A stretch of DNA of 64,000 nucleotides from Staphylotrichum longicolle (Eukaryota > Ascomycota > Sordariomycetes > Sordariales > Chaetomiaceae), in the NCBI GenBank assembly GCA_019096155.1, contig JAHCVI010000001.1:12611243-12675242 (forward strand), read 5' to 3'. Made by a program: the position numbers and the translations under genes. The notes below the pieces were generated by a model that was not told the DNA's origin, searched no databases, and saw only the letters and a list, made by a program, of their open reading frames with translations. Every line of letters starts with the position of its first letter. Within the stretch, counting starts at the first letter, position 1. Below are positions 11,523-22,073 of this stretch, in pieces.

Positions 11523-12202
11523 CCACTCGGCTCGCTCATAAACCGGTATCACCCCACACCACCCGTGACCATGCTTTGGGAGTTCACCAATGGGATTGGT
11601 CAAAGGCCCCACAAGGGTCCGTGTGTGGGCCTCGGGAGACAACTTCCAAGCTTTGGAACCACACTGTGCCAGGACTGAGAGTCAACTGTCTGTCTCAGAA
11701 GATGGCGACAACCCAATGTTGTCTGCAACAGGTACGGCACCTGATACGACGGCTAATTCATTATGTAGGCTCGGGTTGTGTCCTTCCAACTATTTTTTTC
11801 TCTTCTCCTTTCCCTCTTTTTAACTGCAGATCTCGGGCCTTTTCAGCGCTCACGAGATAGTTGAAGGTTCAGATGGATGCCCGGTTCAGCTGAAGGATGG
11901 GGAAACATCAAACTCCTAGGTTCCCAGCATTCAATATACGGATTTCAAACTACCAAAGATTATCTACAATGCAGTGTAGTTACATGAACTAAGCGTCGAC
12001 ACTCGGCTGGCGCTGATGGACTTGGACACTAAAAACTGTTTGGGACCGTGGCGTTCTCGTGGGCCGGGCGGCTGAAGCTGAGCGGGGCAGAGAGCCTCGC
12101 TCACAGTTGGCAGACCAGGACGGACTGACTCCGACTTCTCTCCTGTCCCCGGTTCTTCTCCAACCTTCATGACAAAGCAATCAACCAGAAACATGCGGAA
12201 TA

Positions 12203-13429
12203 ATGGCTTGGTCGGTGACCACGCCAAATCAGGGACCAGCCACTGTCCCCTTCACGCCGCCCACCTCGTGTCTGGGGACAACCACCTACACGACCCAGTA
12301 TTCTGGCGTCCCTGCTGGGTTTACTCTCGGCACCGACCTTGACTGCTTTCCTCCCCACACCTCCGCCCTGGTCTCGCCCACTACCAGCTTTGTCAAGCTC
12401 TACTCGCCTGGTATCTGCCCAGTCGGCTACGTCTATGCCACGCCGTGTAAGCCGACTAGCCAAAAACAAAAATGAAAAAAACATATGCTTCCGTTAAGAT
12501 TGACCAGAACACAGACACAAAGTCAATCAACGGCCAAGACTATGATGACAGTGTCACGCGCTATATCTGCTGCCCCAAGTTCGTGCTTTTTTTCATCTCC
12601 CAGAGGGCACCACTCCAAAATCCATTCAGCTCCCCAAAATGTTCTCTCCCAACGAACAACATTCACCACTAACCTACCCGGCTTATTAAAAGCACCTTCA
12701 CCGCAAGCTTTCTTGAATTTTATGACCACGAGATCTGCGTTGTGACAACCGATTTTGTCCCTTATGCCACTGCGACCGATAGCCGGTTGCCACCGCACAC
12801 GGCTGTGGCCACCTTCGCATTCGGAGACCCCACCGGTGTGGTGACGGCCAGCCCGATAATTGTTGCCTGGAAGAAAAAAGACGAAAAGGTTTTGGCCGCG
12901 TTGGCGGATCGTGGCGTCTCCCCGGAGTGGCCGCCCACCATCGCCGCGGAGTAAGTCGCAACTTGACACCTCAGTACAGTGGACGGCTGGAATGGAGCAT
13001 TGAAAGCATTCTCCAAGCTAATTTGGCACATTCAGGAGGCTAGAAACTATCCTGCTCGGGGTACTCATTCCGGTACCAATTATACTCATCACCCTCGCTG
13101 TTCTCGTCTATCTACACATTAAGAGACGGTTGCTCGTGCGATGGGGATGGCCTCCCTTTGTGCGCGGAGAGAAACCTGAAGAGATACCCGACAGCGAGAG
13201 CGGCGGGTGGGTGGGAAAGGGAGAACTTCATGCGGAATCCTGCCATGCAAACCAAGACCGCGAAACCCAGTCTCCTTCCCAACCTCCCTTCGAACTCCAC
13301 AGCGATTCCGCGGCGGCCCGGGAAGCTGATTCCCGCCAAGTGCCTGCCGAGGTGAATTCTGCAATGCTGGGCAGATCAGATACTGCGGCAAAACCCGCCG
13401 CTGAGACGACGAGCGCTAAGGAACATTAG
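12203..13429 (+). CDS. Single-pass membrane protein with Thr/Pro/Cys-rich ectodomain, unknown function
   Basis: Function unknown. The proposed exons are 12203-12446, about 12515-12578, 12693-12950 and 13036-13429, giving about 319 aa. The N-terminal part has scattered cysteines (SCLGTTTYTTQY, DCFPPHTS, YICCP) and lacks a classical signal peptide. A strong membrane helix (about 22 residues, ILLGVLIPVPIILITLAVLV) starts exon 4. It is followed by basic residues and a polar, charged tail of about 100 residues. The last junction (GA|GTAAGT ... TTCAG) is firm. Exon 2 is less certain: an alternative acceptor at 12538 would remove eight residues, and its donor (GTTCGT at 12579) was chosen to avoid an in-frame TAA at 12670 and to use the CACTAAC branch. 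Confidence 0.6.
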
Positions 13430-14344
13430 GTGGTCAGGGGCGCTGTTGGGTGGACGCAGCTTGGACATAGATGGCTGGCATTCGAGAGAGTAATATTTGC
13501 TTGTCACTGGAGGAAGCGAAAGGGGGAGTGTGTTTCAAAATACACTCTCGGTACAGATATGGGTATCTTTCAACTTCGTACTAAGGTACCTAGGTAAATC
13601 TCAATCAAACATCTCGCTGATTTCCAAGTTCCTCGCCCTCATCCCGGGTAGCCGCCAACTCCAGCTGCCGCCTCCTTGCAACTCACCATATCCACGTCCA
13701 CGGGCTCTTACATTGCCATTCATTTCAAGTTCCTCATGACGTGTTGATCCCAGACAGTACATTGGAGACAAACGATCCAAACCCACCGACTTCCATCGCT
13801 TCCTACTTTCTTCACTTTCTCAAAACTCCGAATCCTTGTTAGTACACGAAATCTCCCAGAATGTGCATTGTTCAAAATCCGAGCCCAGAATGCGGGCCCG
13901 TCTCCTCACTGGCCAGCAAGATGCCCTCAAATCGCCAAGGGATCTCAGTGCAGTCTGTTGTGACACATCCCTACAATGAGCAGTCTTTAAAACATCAGTG
14001 GAGTCTGCGGGGTAGCGTGCGTGTGGTGGAATGGCTGAAACCGAAGGCCCAAGTATGCAGGAAGACGAGCAGCTCTCCCCATCCCAAAGAACGAATTGTT
14101 TAAAATTAGACCGTTTCGAAGGTCGGCTTTGCGACCTAACCTCACAGGCAGGCATCTTTCGGGGAAGAGAAGCCGGCGGGCTGTTCTCTTTCTTCTCCTC
14201 GAGCAACTGCCTTATTCAAGTTCACGCACCTCGCGTCCCCAGAAGCCGAGCCACGCCATTCAGCGAGCCTCCCATTCTTAAGGTCGTACTACGGCTTCGT
14301 ATCTACTGATAGCGTAACGTTACCTACCCCAAATCCGGCTCGTC

Positions 14345-14776
14345 TTGTTCAAAGATATAAGTCGTCTTTCGCTCCAAAGTCCCCGGCCTTACCGCCTTGT
14401 CGGTACTCGCCTACCCCACGTACTCAAGAAACCGTGGATCAGGTGCGTTTATAAGACGATCACGACGGCGACTTACAGCACCAAAACTGGGAAAACCGAA
14501 AAAACCAATGAAACCAGAAAGCCGACTGCCACGAAAAACTGTTCTGACTCGGATGATTACGATCCAGATGCCATGCAGACGGATGATCAAAGCGCGGCGT
14601 TAGAAGCTCCCAAGGATGAACAGATGGGTCGGTGGAGGTCTGCAGCATATGATCGGTTCTCAATGAACTTTGAACTTGTTCTCTCTGGACCGTGTCATTC
14701 TTTCAGGTATGAAGACGAGTTTGATGGAATCATTGAGGGGAGGAGAAATTCATTTTATGCACGGAGCAGACCATAA
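14345..14776 (+). other. Possible exon of an unrecognised small gene
   Basis: The frame is open for 143 codons and includes an acidic patch (SDSDDYDPDAMQTDD). It begins at TTG and no clear ATG-bearing upstream exon could be joined. It may be chance, a decayed gene or an internal exon. No homology is claimed. Confidence 0.18.
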
Positions 14777-15122
14777 ATGACAACACTTATTTATGCAACT
14801 TGAACCGAGTCAAGGACAGAGGAGTAGTCTGCATCCTATAAGGGGTTCCGTAGATCGATTTCCAGATGTTATATCATCGAGTTATGCTTGCTGGAAAGAG
14901 AAAACAAGTGTCAAGCTTGATATCATTGGGCCAAGACAATCGTCTCCCTGCTCACCGTTCTGTGACTGAATCAAGCAGCGAGTGGGAAAAAAGTGAAAAG
15001 AAAAACGGAAGAAGATCAGCAGCCTTGAAAAAAGAAAAGGCAACGAGGTATCATACCCAATAAGTACCTCCTAAATGTTGCGTTATGAGACTGGAGACTA
15101 GTATGGGCAAAGGAAAGCGGTA

Positions 15123-15135
15123 TAACCCTAACCCT
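15123..15135. promoter_or_regulatory. Telobox-like element (two CCCTAA units)
   Basis: The sequence TAACCCTAACCCT is two telomeric repeats in the intergenic region upstream of the peroxiredoxin. In several fungi such internal TTAGGG/CCCTAA motifs are bound by Tbf1/Myb-type factors. A regulatory role here is inferred. Confidence 0.4.
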
Positions 15136-15343
15136 ATATTACACCCCTAGTCCAAGCAACAAGGTGATGTCACCACAACCAGGCAACTTGGCTGCCAAGA
15201 CAATCAAAACACGGAGCTTCGGATAAGGTGCAATTCCCAATTGAGCCTCACCACCACTGACCTTGACCCCAATTCAAGACACACAACCCCCTCCTCCACA
15301 CCTGACTCTTCAAAAACCAACCACCAAACCAAACAACCCAAAA

Positions 15344-16119
15344 ATGTTCCGCTCCGCCCTCCGCCGCTCACCGCCCGGCCCCCACCACCCGCCGGCCGCG
15401 CGCCCTCCTCCCCACCCCTACCCCCATCACCACCACCCGCGCTTCGCAGTTCCACACCACCCGCGCGGCGTTCATCCAGCCCGGCGACCCCCTCCCGGAC
15501 ACGGACGCCCTGATGGAGACGACGCCGGCCAGCGCGTCAACCTGGCCGAGGAGGCGCAAAAGGTCAACAACATGCTGCTGATTGGCGTGCCGGCGGCCTT
15601 CTCGCCGGCCTGCTCGGCGACCCACGTGCCGGGCTACATCAACCACCCGCGGGCGCACGAGTTTGAGATGATTGGGGTGGTGAGCGTCAATGACGTGTTT
15701 GTGTGAGTAGAAGTCCCACTTTGGTTCCCTTGAGGTGAATGAAGTGAGGTGGTTGGTTGGTTGCCTTTTCTGGGTTTGTTGCTGACCTGGGATGGGAACG
15801 TATAGCATGAAGGCGTGGGGTGAGACGTTGGATCCGGCTGGGACCCAGGGGGTAAGTCCCATCTGTATTTGTTTTTGTGTTTTTTTACTGTTGGTACAAA
15901 GTTGCTCACTCGGGGGTGTAGATCCGCTTCTTTGCCGACCCGACCGGCAAGTTCACCAAGATGCTCGACCTGACGTTTGACGGCTCGGCCATCTTTGGCG
16001 GGGAGCGGTCCAAGCGGTATGCCATGGTCGTCGAGCAGGGTAAGGTCAAGTCGATTGCTGTGGAGCCCGACAACACGGGCACCGATGTCTCCCTGGCAGA
16101 GAAGGTGCTGGGTGCTTGA
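15344..16119 (+). CDS. Peroxiredoxin-5-type (AhpC/Redoxin) with displaced reading frame at N-terminus
   Basis: Thiol peroxidase of the Prx5/PMP20 (Asp f 3-like) group, probably mitochondrial. Exons 15344-15702, 15806-15851 and 15922-16119 give 200 aa. The peroxidatic cysteine is in PAAFSPACSATHVPGY, followed by HEFEMIGVVSVNDVFVMKAWGETL and IRFFADPTGKFT. Residues from RVNLAEEAQK onward match the family. The preceding 60 or so codons in this frame are anomalous (His/Pro-rich). In the next frame (codons in register with 15471) the same DNA encodes the expected Prx start, FIQPGDPLPDTDALMETTPAS. Returning from that frame to RVNL needs one missing base near 15531-15535, and reaching it from the ATG needs one extra base (or two missing) before about 15380. 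The literal frame has no stop. Confidence 0.82.
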
Positions 16120-16386
16120 GTATGCGACAGCTTTTGTTGTATCAGTATAGCTTCTTCGATTGGCGAGGGGAAAGTTTAGCGTATCGCGTTGGCAGAGACC
16201 TGGTCATGTTTGGTAACTTAACATTGAGTTCGTGAGCGAGAGAAGCGTAACCAAAAGAACCGCTGTGGTATATTCCCAGCATTAAACCATTTACCCAAGG
16301 TATCTACAATATGTACAGATCCGTTTTAGAGAGCAACATGAACTCCTCCCATTTTAGATTGATCCACCCGCCATCCAGCTCACCAC

Positions 16387-18090
16387 TTAGAGCATGGGCT
16401 TCAGGTCCTCGGCCACGTGGAAAGGCGCCTCAGTCTTGGCCTTGATCTCCTCCACCGTCACGCCGTCGGCAATCTCAATCAGCGTCAGCCCGTGGGCAAA
16501 GTCGACGTCAAAGACACCCTATCCACCCCAGTCAGTATGCTCTTCACAAAATTCAAGCGAGAGGGTGGGGGTGTTGGGGGAAAAACTCACGAGCTCGGTG
16601 ATGATCCTCGACACGCAGGCCTTGCCCGTCAGCGGGAAAGCGCACTGCTTGACGATCTTGGGGTTGCCCTTCTTGTCGGTATGCTCCATGGTGACCACCA
16701 CCTTGGTCGCGCTGGGGTTGCTGACCAGGTCCATGGCACCGCCGAAGCCCTTGACCTTGCCCGGCAACATCCAGTTGGCCAGGTCGCCCGTCGCGCTGAC
16801 CTGCATGGCGCCGAGGATGGTGAGGTTGATGCGACCGCTGCGGATCATGCCGAAGCTCTCCTCGGACCCGAACACGGACGCGCCGGGCTTGAGGGTGACG
16901 GTCTCCTTGCCGGCGTTGATCAGGTCGGCGTCCTCCTTGCCCTTGAGCGGGTAGGGGCCGAGGCCGAGGATGCCGTTCTCGCTCTGCAGCATCACCTCGA
17001 CGTCCTCGCCGACGAAGCCGGGGGCAAGCATGGGCATGCCGATGCCCAGGTTGGCGTACATGCCATTCTTGAATTCCTTGGCGGCGCGCTTCACGATGCG
17101 CTCGCGCTTGGCCTTGGTGTCGCCGGTGCCGAGAGCGGCGGCGGCCTTGGGGTCCTCAGCGGCCTCGCTGGGGTCCTTGCTCCACGTGTACTTCTCGATG
17201 CCCTTGGGTGTCGTGCTCTGGATGACGCGCTTGACGTAGATGCCGGGGAGGTGGACGGCCTCGGCGGGGATCTCACCGGGCTCGACAATGTGCTCGGCCT
17301 CGACAATGGTCATCTTGGCATTGCGGGCCATGGCGCCGTTGAAGTTGTTGGCAGCCAGACGGAACTGGCAGTTACCGAGCCTGTCGGCCTTGTAGGCCTT
17401 GACAAAGGCGTAGTCGCCCTCGATGGCGTGCTCGAGCAGGTAGCTCTTGCCGTTGAACACCTTGACGTCCTTGGGGTACGAGAACTGGTCAGGGGTGCCG
17501 TCAGGCTTGTTGCGCAGCGGCAGCTCGCCCGTCTGGACGACGGTGCCGAAGGCGGCGGGCGTGTAGAAGGCCGGGATGCCCTTGCCGCCGGCCGCGCAGC
17601 GCTCGGCCAGCGTGCCCTGGGGCGTCAGCTCCAGCTCGACCTCGCCCGTCAAGTACATGCGCTCAAAGGTCTTGTTCTCGCCAATGTACGAGGCGACCAT
17701 CTTCTTGATCTGCTTGGTGCGCAGAAGCTGGCCGAGGCCGCTGTCGTCGGTGCCGGCGTTGTTGGAGACGGCCGTGAGGCCGGTGATCTCGGGCTTCTTG
17801 AGCACCTCGTTGATCAGCGTGTCCGGCACACCGCAGAGCCCGAAGCCGCCGCAGAGCAGCGTCGAGTTCGGCTTCATGTCCTTGAGCACTTCGGCGGCTG
17901 ACGGGTAGACCTTGTTGATTTCGCCGCGGCGGGCCGAAGCCGAGAACGTCCGCGCAAAGAGAGCCGCATGCTGTCGGAGTCTGCTGTCAGTAAAAAGTCC
18001 TGCGGATGCTCAACTCTGATGTTCACTCACGTTCTGCCCGTACTTGGCGTACGCCCTCAGCGTGCGGATGCACATTGCCGTCGACGGCAT
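16387..18090 (-). CDS. Succinyl-CoA:3-ketoacid CoA transferase, mitochondrial (SCOT/OXCT-type)
   Basis: Class I CoA transferase moving CoA between succinyl-CoA and 3-oxo acids or acetate in the mitochondrial matrix. Exons 18090-18031, 17970-16591 and 16518-16387 give 523 aa, full family length, with both alpha-like and beta-like domains fused. The N-terminus is Arg/Ala/Ser-rich (RTLRAYAKYGQ, TFSASARRGE), consistent with a mitochondrial presequence. The glycine loop GGFGLCGVPDTL lies near residue 60-70. The catalytic glutamate is E351 in QSENGILGLG. The C-terminal domain contains GAMQVSATGDLANW and FDVDFAHGLTLIEIA. Introns are 60 and 72 nt, both GTGAGT donors in phase 0. Confidence 0.95.
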
Positions 18091-19328
18091 CTTGGCTGTG
18101 TGAGTCTGGGGGAAGAAACGGGTATCGGCGGGGGAACGCTGTGCAGGGCGGCCAATTCACGAGCTTCTCGGCAATTGATGGCAAGGCAGCAGAGGAACAC
18201 CGTAACACAGCACGACGGCGGCGATGCAAGAAAAACAGTCAAATGAGAAAAGAAGAAGAAAAAGAAACGGAAACAAATTCCAAACCTAGAAGAAGTCATC
18301 ATGGGCACTAAATTCATGGCGCCTGCCCCCCCCTCCATTCTCCATTCCCCATTCCCCAGACCCCATTGCAGCAAGGCCGGGATCGGGTCCCTATCCCGTC
18401 AATGGCCGACGGCAGTGCCGTGGTCCCTGGTCGCCCGGCATGTCTCCGCCTTCGGAAAGGCTTCTCGGCAGCGGGCGAGAATTGACCCATTCCGCACTCT
18501 GCCGGGGGCCAAAGCTCGGAAACCAGCGGACCACAAGCCGAAGAAACCCCAGAGGCTTCAGTTTGAGGTGAAAGGGTTTGAGATGATCTGTAGTATTGAG
18601 CGCACAATAGGCGCCGCCTTTGGGGTTTACTCGAGCGTGGTTTGGGCCCATCATCGCTTTCTCGAAAGACATTCATCTTCAACGAAAATCACCGCTTAAT
18701 GATTCTTCCCCTCGCTCCCCAGACCCCAAAAGACCCGAGAGGCGGCTTGCCAAGCTGGAAGTCGACAGGCGAAGTGGAGTCGAGCGCGTCCCAAACAGCC
18801 GGCAAGGTCCCCGACGGCAGCGTTTCCCCACGCAAGTGCTGGGTTTATGCAGGTCGTCGTGATCATGGCCTCCCATTCTGACTCCGACATATCTCAAAAA
18901 ACTCATGTCTAGCATTCGGATGAGTGTGGCTGGATACACGGTGATGACAAAGGCTCGAATTCCATCCCAAAAACCAGTTCCGTCCCGTTGTCCCCCAAAA
19001 CCTGTCCCCGACTCCCCGTTCCATCCCATCTAATGTGTATGTACAATTCCATGCAACACCCCAGGCACCGAGCAAACGGTCAAACTCCAGATATGTGCCC
19101 AATCTACACCCATGCACACACACACGCGCCGCGGACACACACGCTCACGTCCACTTAAGTCATGCATATCATGTGTGGTGGGCTCTAGCAAAGCCCAATG
19201 CAAGTGCCACTCCGGCTAACCCCAGTCACCAATCAGTCTGCAGCCATAAGAGACAACAACAACAACGCATCTAAATCATCGTCAAGAAACCCGTCCTCGC
19301 TGATAACGGGAGTGTTGAAGCCGGCCCT
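18091..19328. other. Intergenic region between SCOT and RBR ligase genes
   Basis: No gene recognised. It holds the SCOT promoter side and the 3' flank of the RBR gene. A purine-rich stretch lies at about 18240-18300, CA-rich low-complexity sequence at about 19110-19145, and a short (CAA)n run at 19254-19266. Confidence 0.5.
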
Positions 19329-21043
19329 CTAGCGCCGAGTGCTCGATCCGCCATTAGTCGCCGAGCCCGTCAACTCTATGTTAAAGCTCCACCGGCCTAA
19401 GACTTGTTAGTCGCATGTACACCCGGAAAAAAGGCGTTCGTGACATCATACCTTCGGCGAGGTTCTGGGCTGTGTCCTCCAAAAGAATCAGCCTGCGCCG
19501 GTTGCAGTACGCTGTCTTGTCCATGATATCCACCTTGAGCTTGGGCGCCGCGAGCTCCGTGATGGGCTTCTCAAACATCTCGGACAGCGCCTCAACTGCC
19601 ATCTCAAGATCCTTCTGGTTGTCCTCAAAGATCTCGGTCAGATTGTTGCGCGCCAGGTAGAACGCAAAGGCGTATGTCCACATCAGCGTCTGCCGGCAAG
19701 TCTGGAGCGCCTGCGACGCCGAGTTGAGATACTGCACCTCAATCCATGACATGCCCGACTCCTTCTGCAGCTGCACCATCTTCTTCTCTGTCTTGTGGTA
19801 GATGTCCTTGTCCAGCCGGGCCGATTGCTCATGGTTGGCGTAGCGGTTGTAGTAGTGCAGGTAGCGCTCGAGAGAGACCCTCGACTTGGCCTGCGCGTCC
19901 CTGGCTTCCGTGCCGCTCTTCTCCTCAAACCGGTTGCAGTTGTACCAGCTCGTGCCGTGCTCCGACCAGAGCCCCATGCACATCCAGCAGAACTCGTGCT
20001 TGCACTTGCGGCAAGTCATGTGGTTGCAGCCGCCGTTCTTCTCAATTGTGCTGTTGCACTTTGGGCATTCCTTGGTGTTGGCCGAGATCCAGTTGGCCGT
20101 TTCCGAGTCGTCGGCGCATTTCTTGAGCCACTTTTTCACCAATTCGCAGGGCGCGGGCTGATGGTCGTTCAAGATGCAACCAAAGCAGAACCGATGGCCG
20201 CACAGGCAAGAGACGGTGGGGACCACCTTGTCGAGGTCCTTCTTCTTCACTGCACACTCAACCGCGTTCTGGCAGTCGGGCGCCGGGCACCACTTCAGCG
20301 TCTCTTTGTCTTCCACGTACGTCCGGTGGAGCAGCTCATGGTATCGCTCCGTCAGGTCCGAAGTAACAAGGAGATCCAACGAGCGGGCGTCGATGATGAG
20401 GTTGCAATTCTCGGCTGGACACTGAATACGAGCTGCTTCACCCTCTGCTCGGATCTTCTGTGACAGGTAGTGGCGGTAGCAGTCCACGCAGTACCTGTGC
20501 CCGCACTTGAGGGCAAACGACTCGAGTCCCGGCTCGTCTTCGCAGCAGATGTCGCATACAAAGCCGGGTATGACTTGCAGCTTCGTTGGGCCGGCTGATG
20601 ATTGCGAAAGACCGGCGGCATCCAGGACCTTGCTTGGCCTGTCCATGTAATCCTCGATCAACTTTTCCTTATTCCACCGGAAGTGCCGCAGGAGAATTGC
20701 CGCCTCTTCCTTGGAGATATCCAGGATCATGTTAACTTCGTCTATGAGGTCATCTTGCTGCTTCCGGATGTCGGTTGGCTGAAACACTTTGAAGCTGATG
20801 TCGTATGCAGCCTGCTTCTTATGTCCGATCTCCTTCTGGGAGTCGATATAGGCGTCGGGTTCGTCGTCAAAGCCGAAGTCTATAAAGCCGGCTCTATTAG
20901 CACACTGTCACGTCCTCCAGGCCAAGGGGCGAGGCCGGCAGCGAAAACCCACCATCGTCGCCAGAGATGTCGTTATCGCTATCGTCTGGAATCATGTCAT
21001 CCTCGCTGGAGACATTGGACATGAAATCGTCGTCTGTGTCCAT
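19329..21043 (-). CDS. RBR E3 ubiquitin ligase, ariadne type
   Basis: RING-between-RING ligase that accepts ubiquitin on a RING2 cysteine before transfer to substrate. Exons 21043-20953, 20891-19452 and 19396-19329 give 532 aa. An acidic N-terminus is followed by a UBA-like region. RING1 starts at about Cys143 (CDICCEDEPG, CGHRYC). The IBR includes SCLCGHRFCFGC. RING2 reads ECPKCNSTIEKNGGCNHMTC, with the predicted catalytic Cys at 319. The ariadne C-terminal helical domain ends at NLAEGRWSFN. The short third exon restores the conserved GRWSFN ending. Leaving the 55-nt last intron unspliced would instead append about 23 unrelated residues. Confidence 0.94.
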
Positions 21044-22073
21044 GCCGCCGTTGGATGCTGTCGTCACAGGAGTTGGAGGCGCTGCGTCAGGGCCGGCCGA
21101 GGCGAGAATCCTCTTGTTTGGAGCAGTGGCAGCAGAGGATGTCGTCGCCTCAGCGGCTTTCCGCTTGCGAGTTGTGGGGGGAATTGTGCCGGCTTATGAG
21201 CGACAGCCGACCTGGTCCCAGCGCTACCCGACGAGAGAGCGGTGGGCTGCGGACTGCAGGAAGTGGTGCGGTATGACTCGACAGGCGAAGGCGATACCCG
21301 TGCAAGGGGTTTCGCAGTGGTCCTTCGGCGTTGGGGAGGGCCAAGGGACGAGTGACCGGGGATCAGAGGAAGATGCAGCCAGAGGTGTGAGTTCAGAGTG
21401 GTTCGACGGCCTCTTGGCGGGGTCGAGGAGGGATGGGCGAGGAGGCTGAGAGGGACGAAGGAGCAGGGGTAAAGAGATGGGTGTGTTGAGGACAAGCTCA
21501 AAAGTCGGCGAAAGAGTGCTGAAGGACGCGGCGGGCAGGGTGGTGATGGAAGGCGCAGATTTCGAGAGTCAGACGAACGCTGTCACCGAAGTGAGGTGGG
21601 AAAACAAGGCCCAAGCTGAGAGAGCAGGCGACAACCAACTGCAAGTGGCAGGCACGGCTGCACCAGGATAGATTATGTAACGCGGCGGGAGTCATTTGGC
21701 CTCCCGTCATTGCCCCATCGAAACCCATCTGCCTGAGCAGCCGCAGCAATCGGTCCCCCACGGCGCAGGCAGCGGCCCCCGCCATTGGCAAGCTTGCCCA
21801 AAACGGGCGCTAGCTCGCCCCACTGAGCCCAGGGAGGCAACCGCCTGACAGCCATCGGTTTTCGGCAACCTCATCGCAAATCGCACGGTGGCCACACATG
21901 CCATTCGCCATTACAGTGCATCGCCGAAACTGATGTCGGCCATTTTTGCGGCCTCATTGGGACCATCCTTGCGACTATTCTCGCGACCATCTCGACACGC
22001 CGGAATTAGGAGCGGGGTCTAGGAGAGGGTGGAGCTCTGCGATTTGTGAGCTTTGAATTTCAAGCCGTTCAAC
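21044..22073. promoter_or_regulatory. Divergent intergenic region, RBR ligase / FHA protein
   Basis: About 1.0 kb separates two outward start codons. The frames inside are short, on both strands, and lack recognisable motifs. Both promoters are expected here. Confidence 0.45.

Larger units (their letters stand above)
13430..15343. other. Intergenic region; one doubtful open frame
   Basis: No recognised gene. A palindrome-like CTAAGGTACCTAGGTA lies at 13581-13596. A frame at 14345-14776 is open and acidic near its middle but has no ATG and no known motif. Another ATG frame (14031-14309) is equally anonymous. A telomere-like AACCCTAACCCT element at 15124-15135 lies about 210 bp before the peroxiredoxin start. 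Confidence 0.5.

Noticed and set aside
16417..17901. Plus-strand open frame of nearly 500 codons
   Set aside because: It is antisense to the SCOT exon. Val/Leu/Gly-rich composition is a by-product of GC-rich codons on the other strand.
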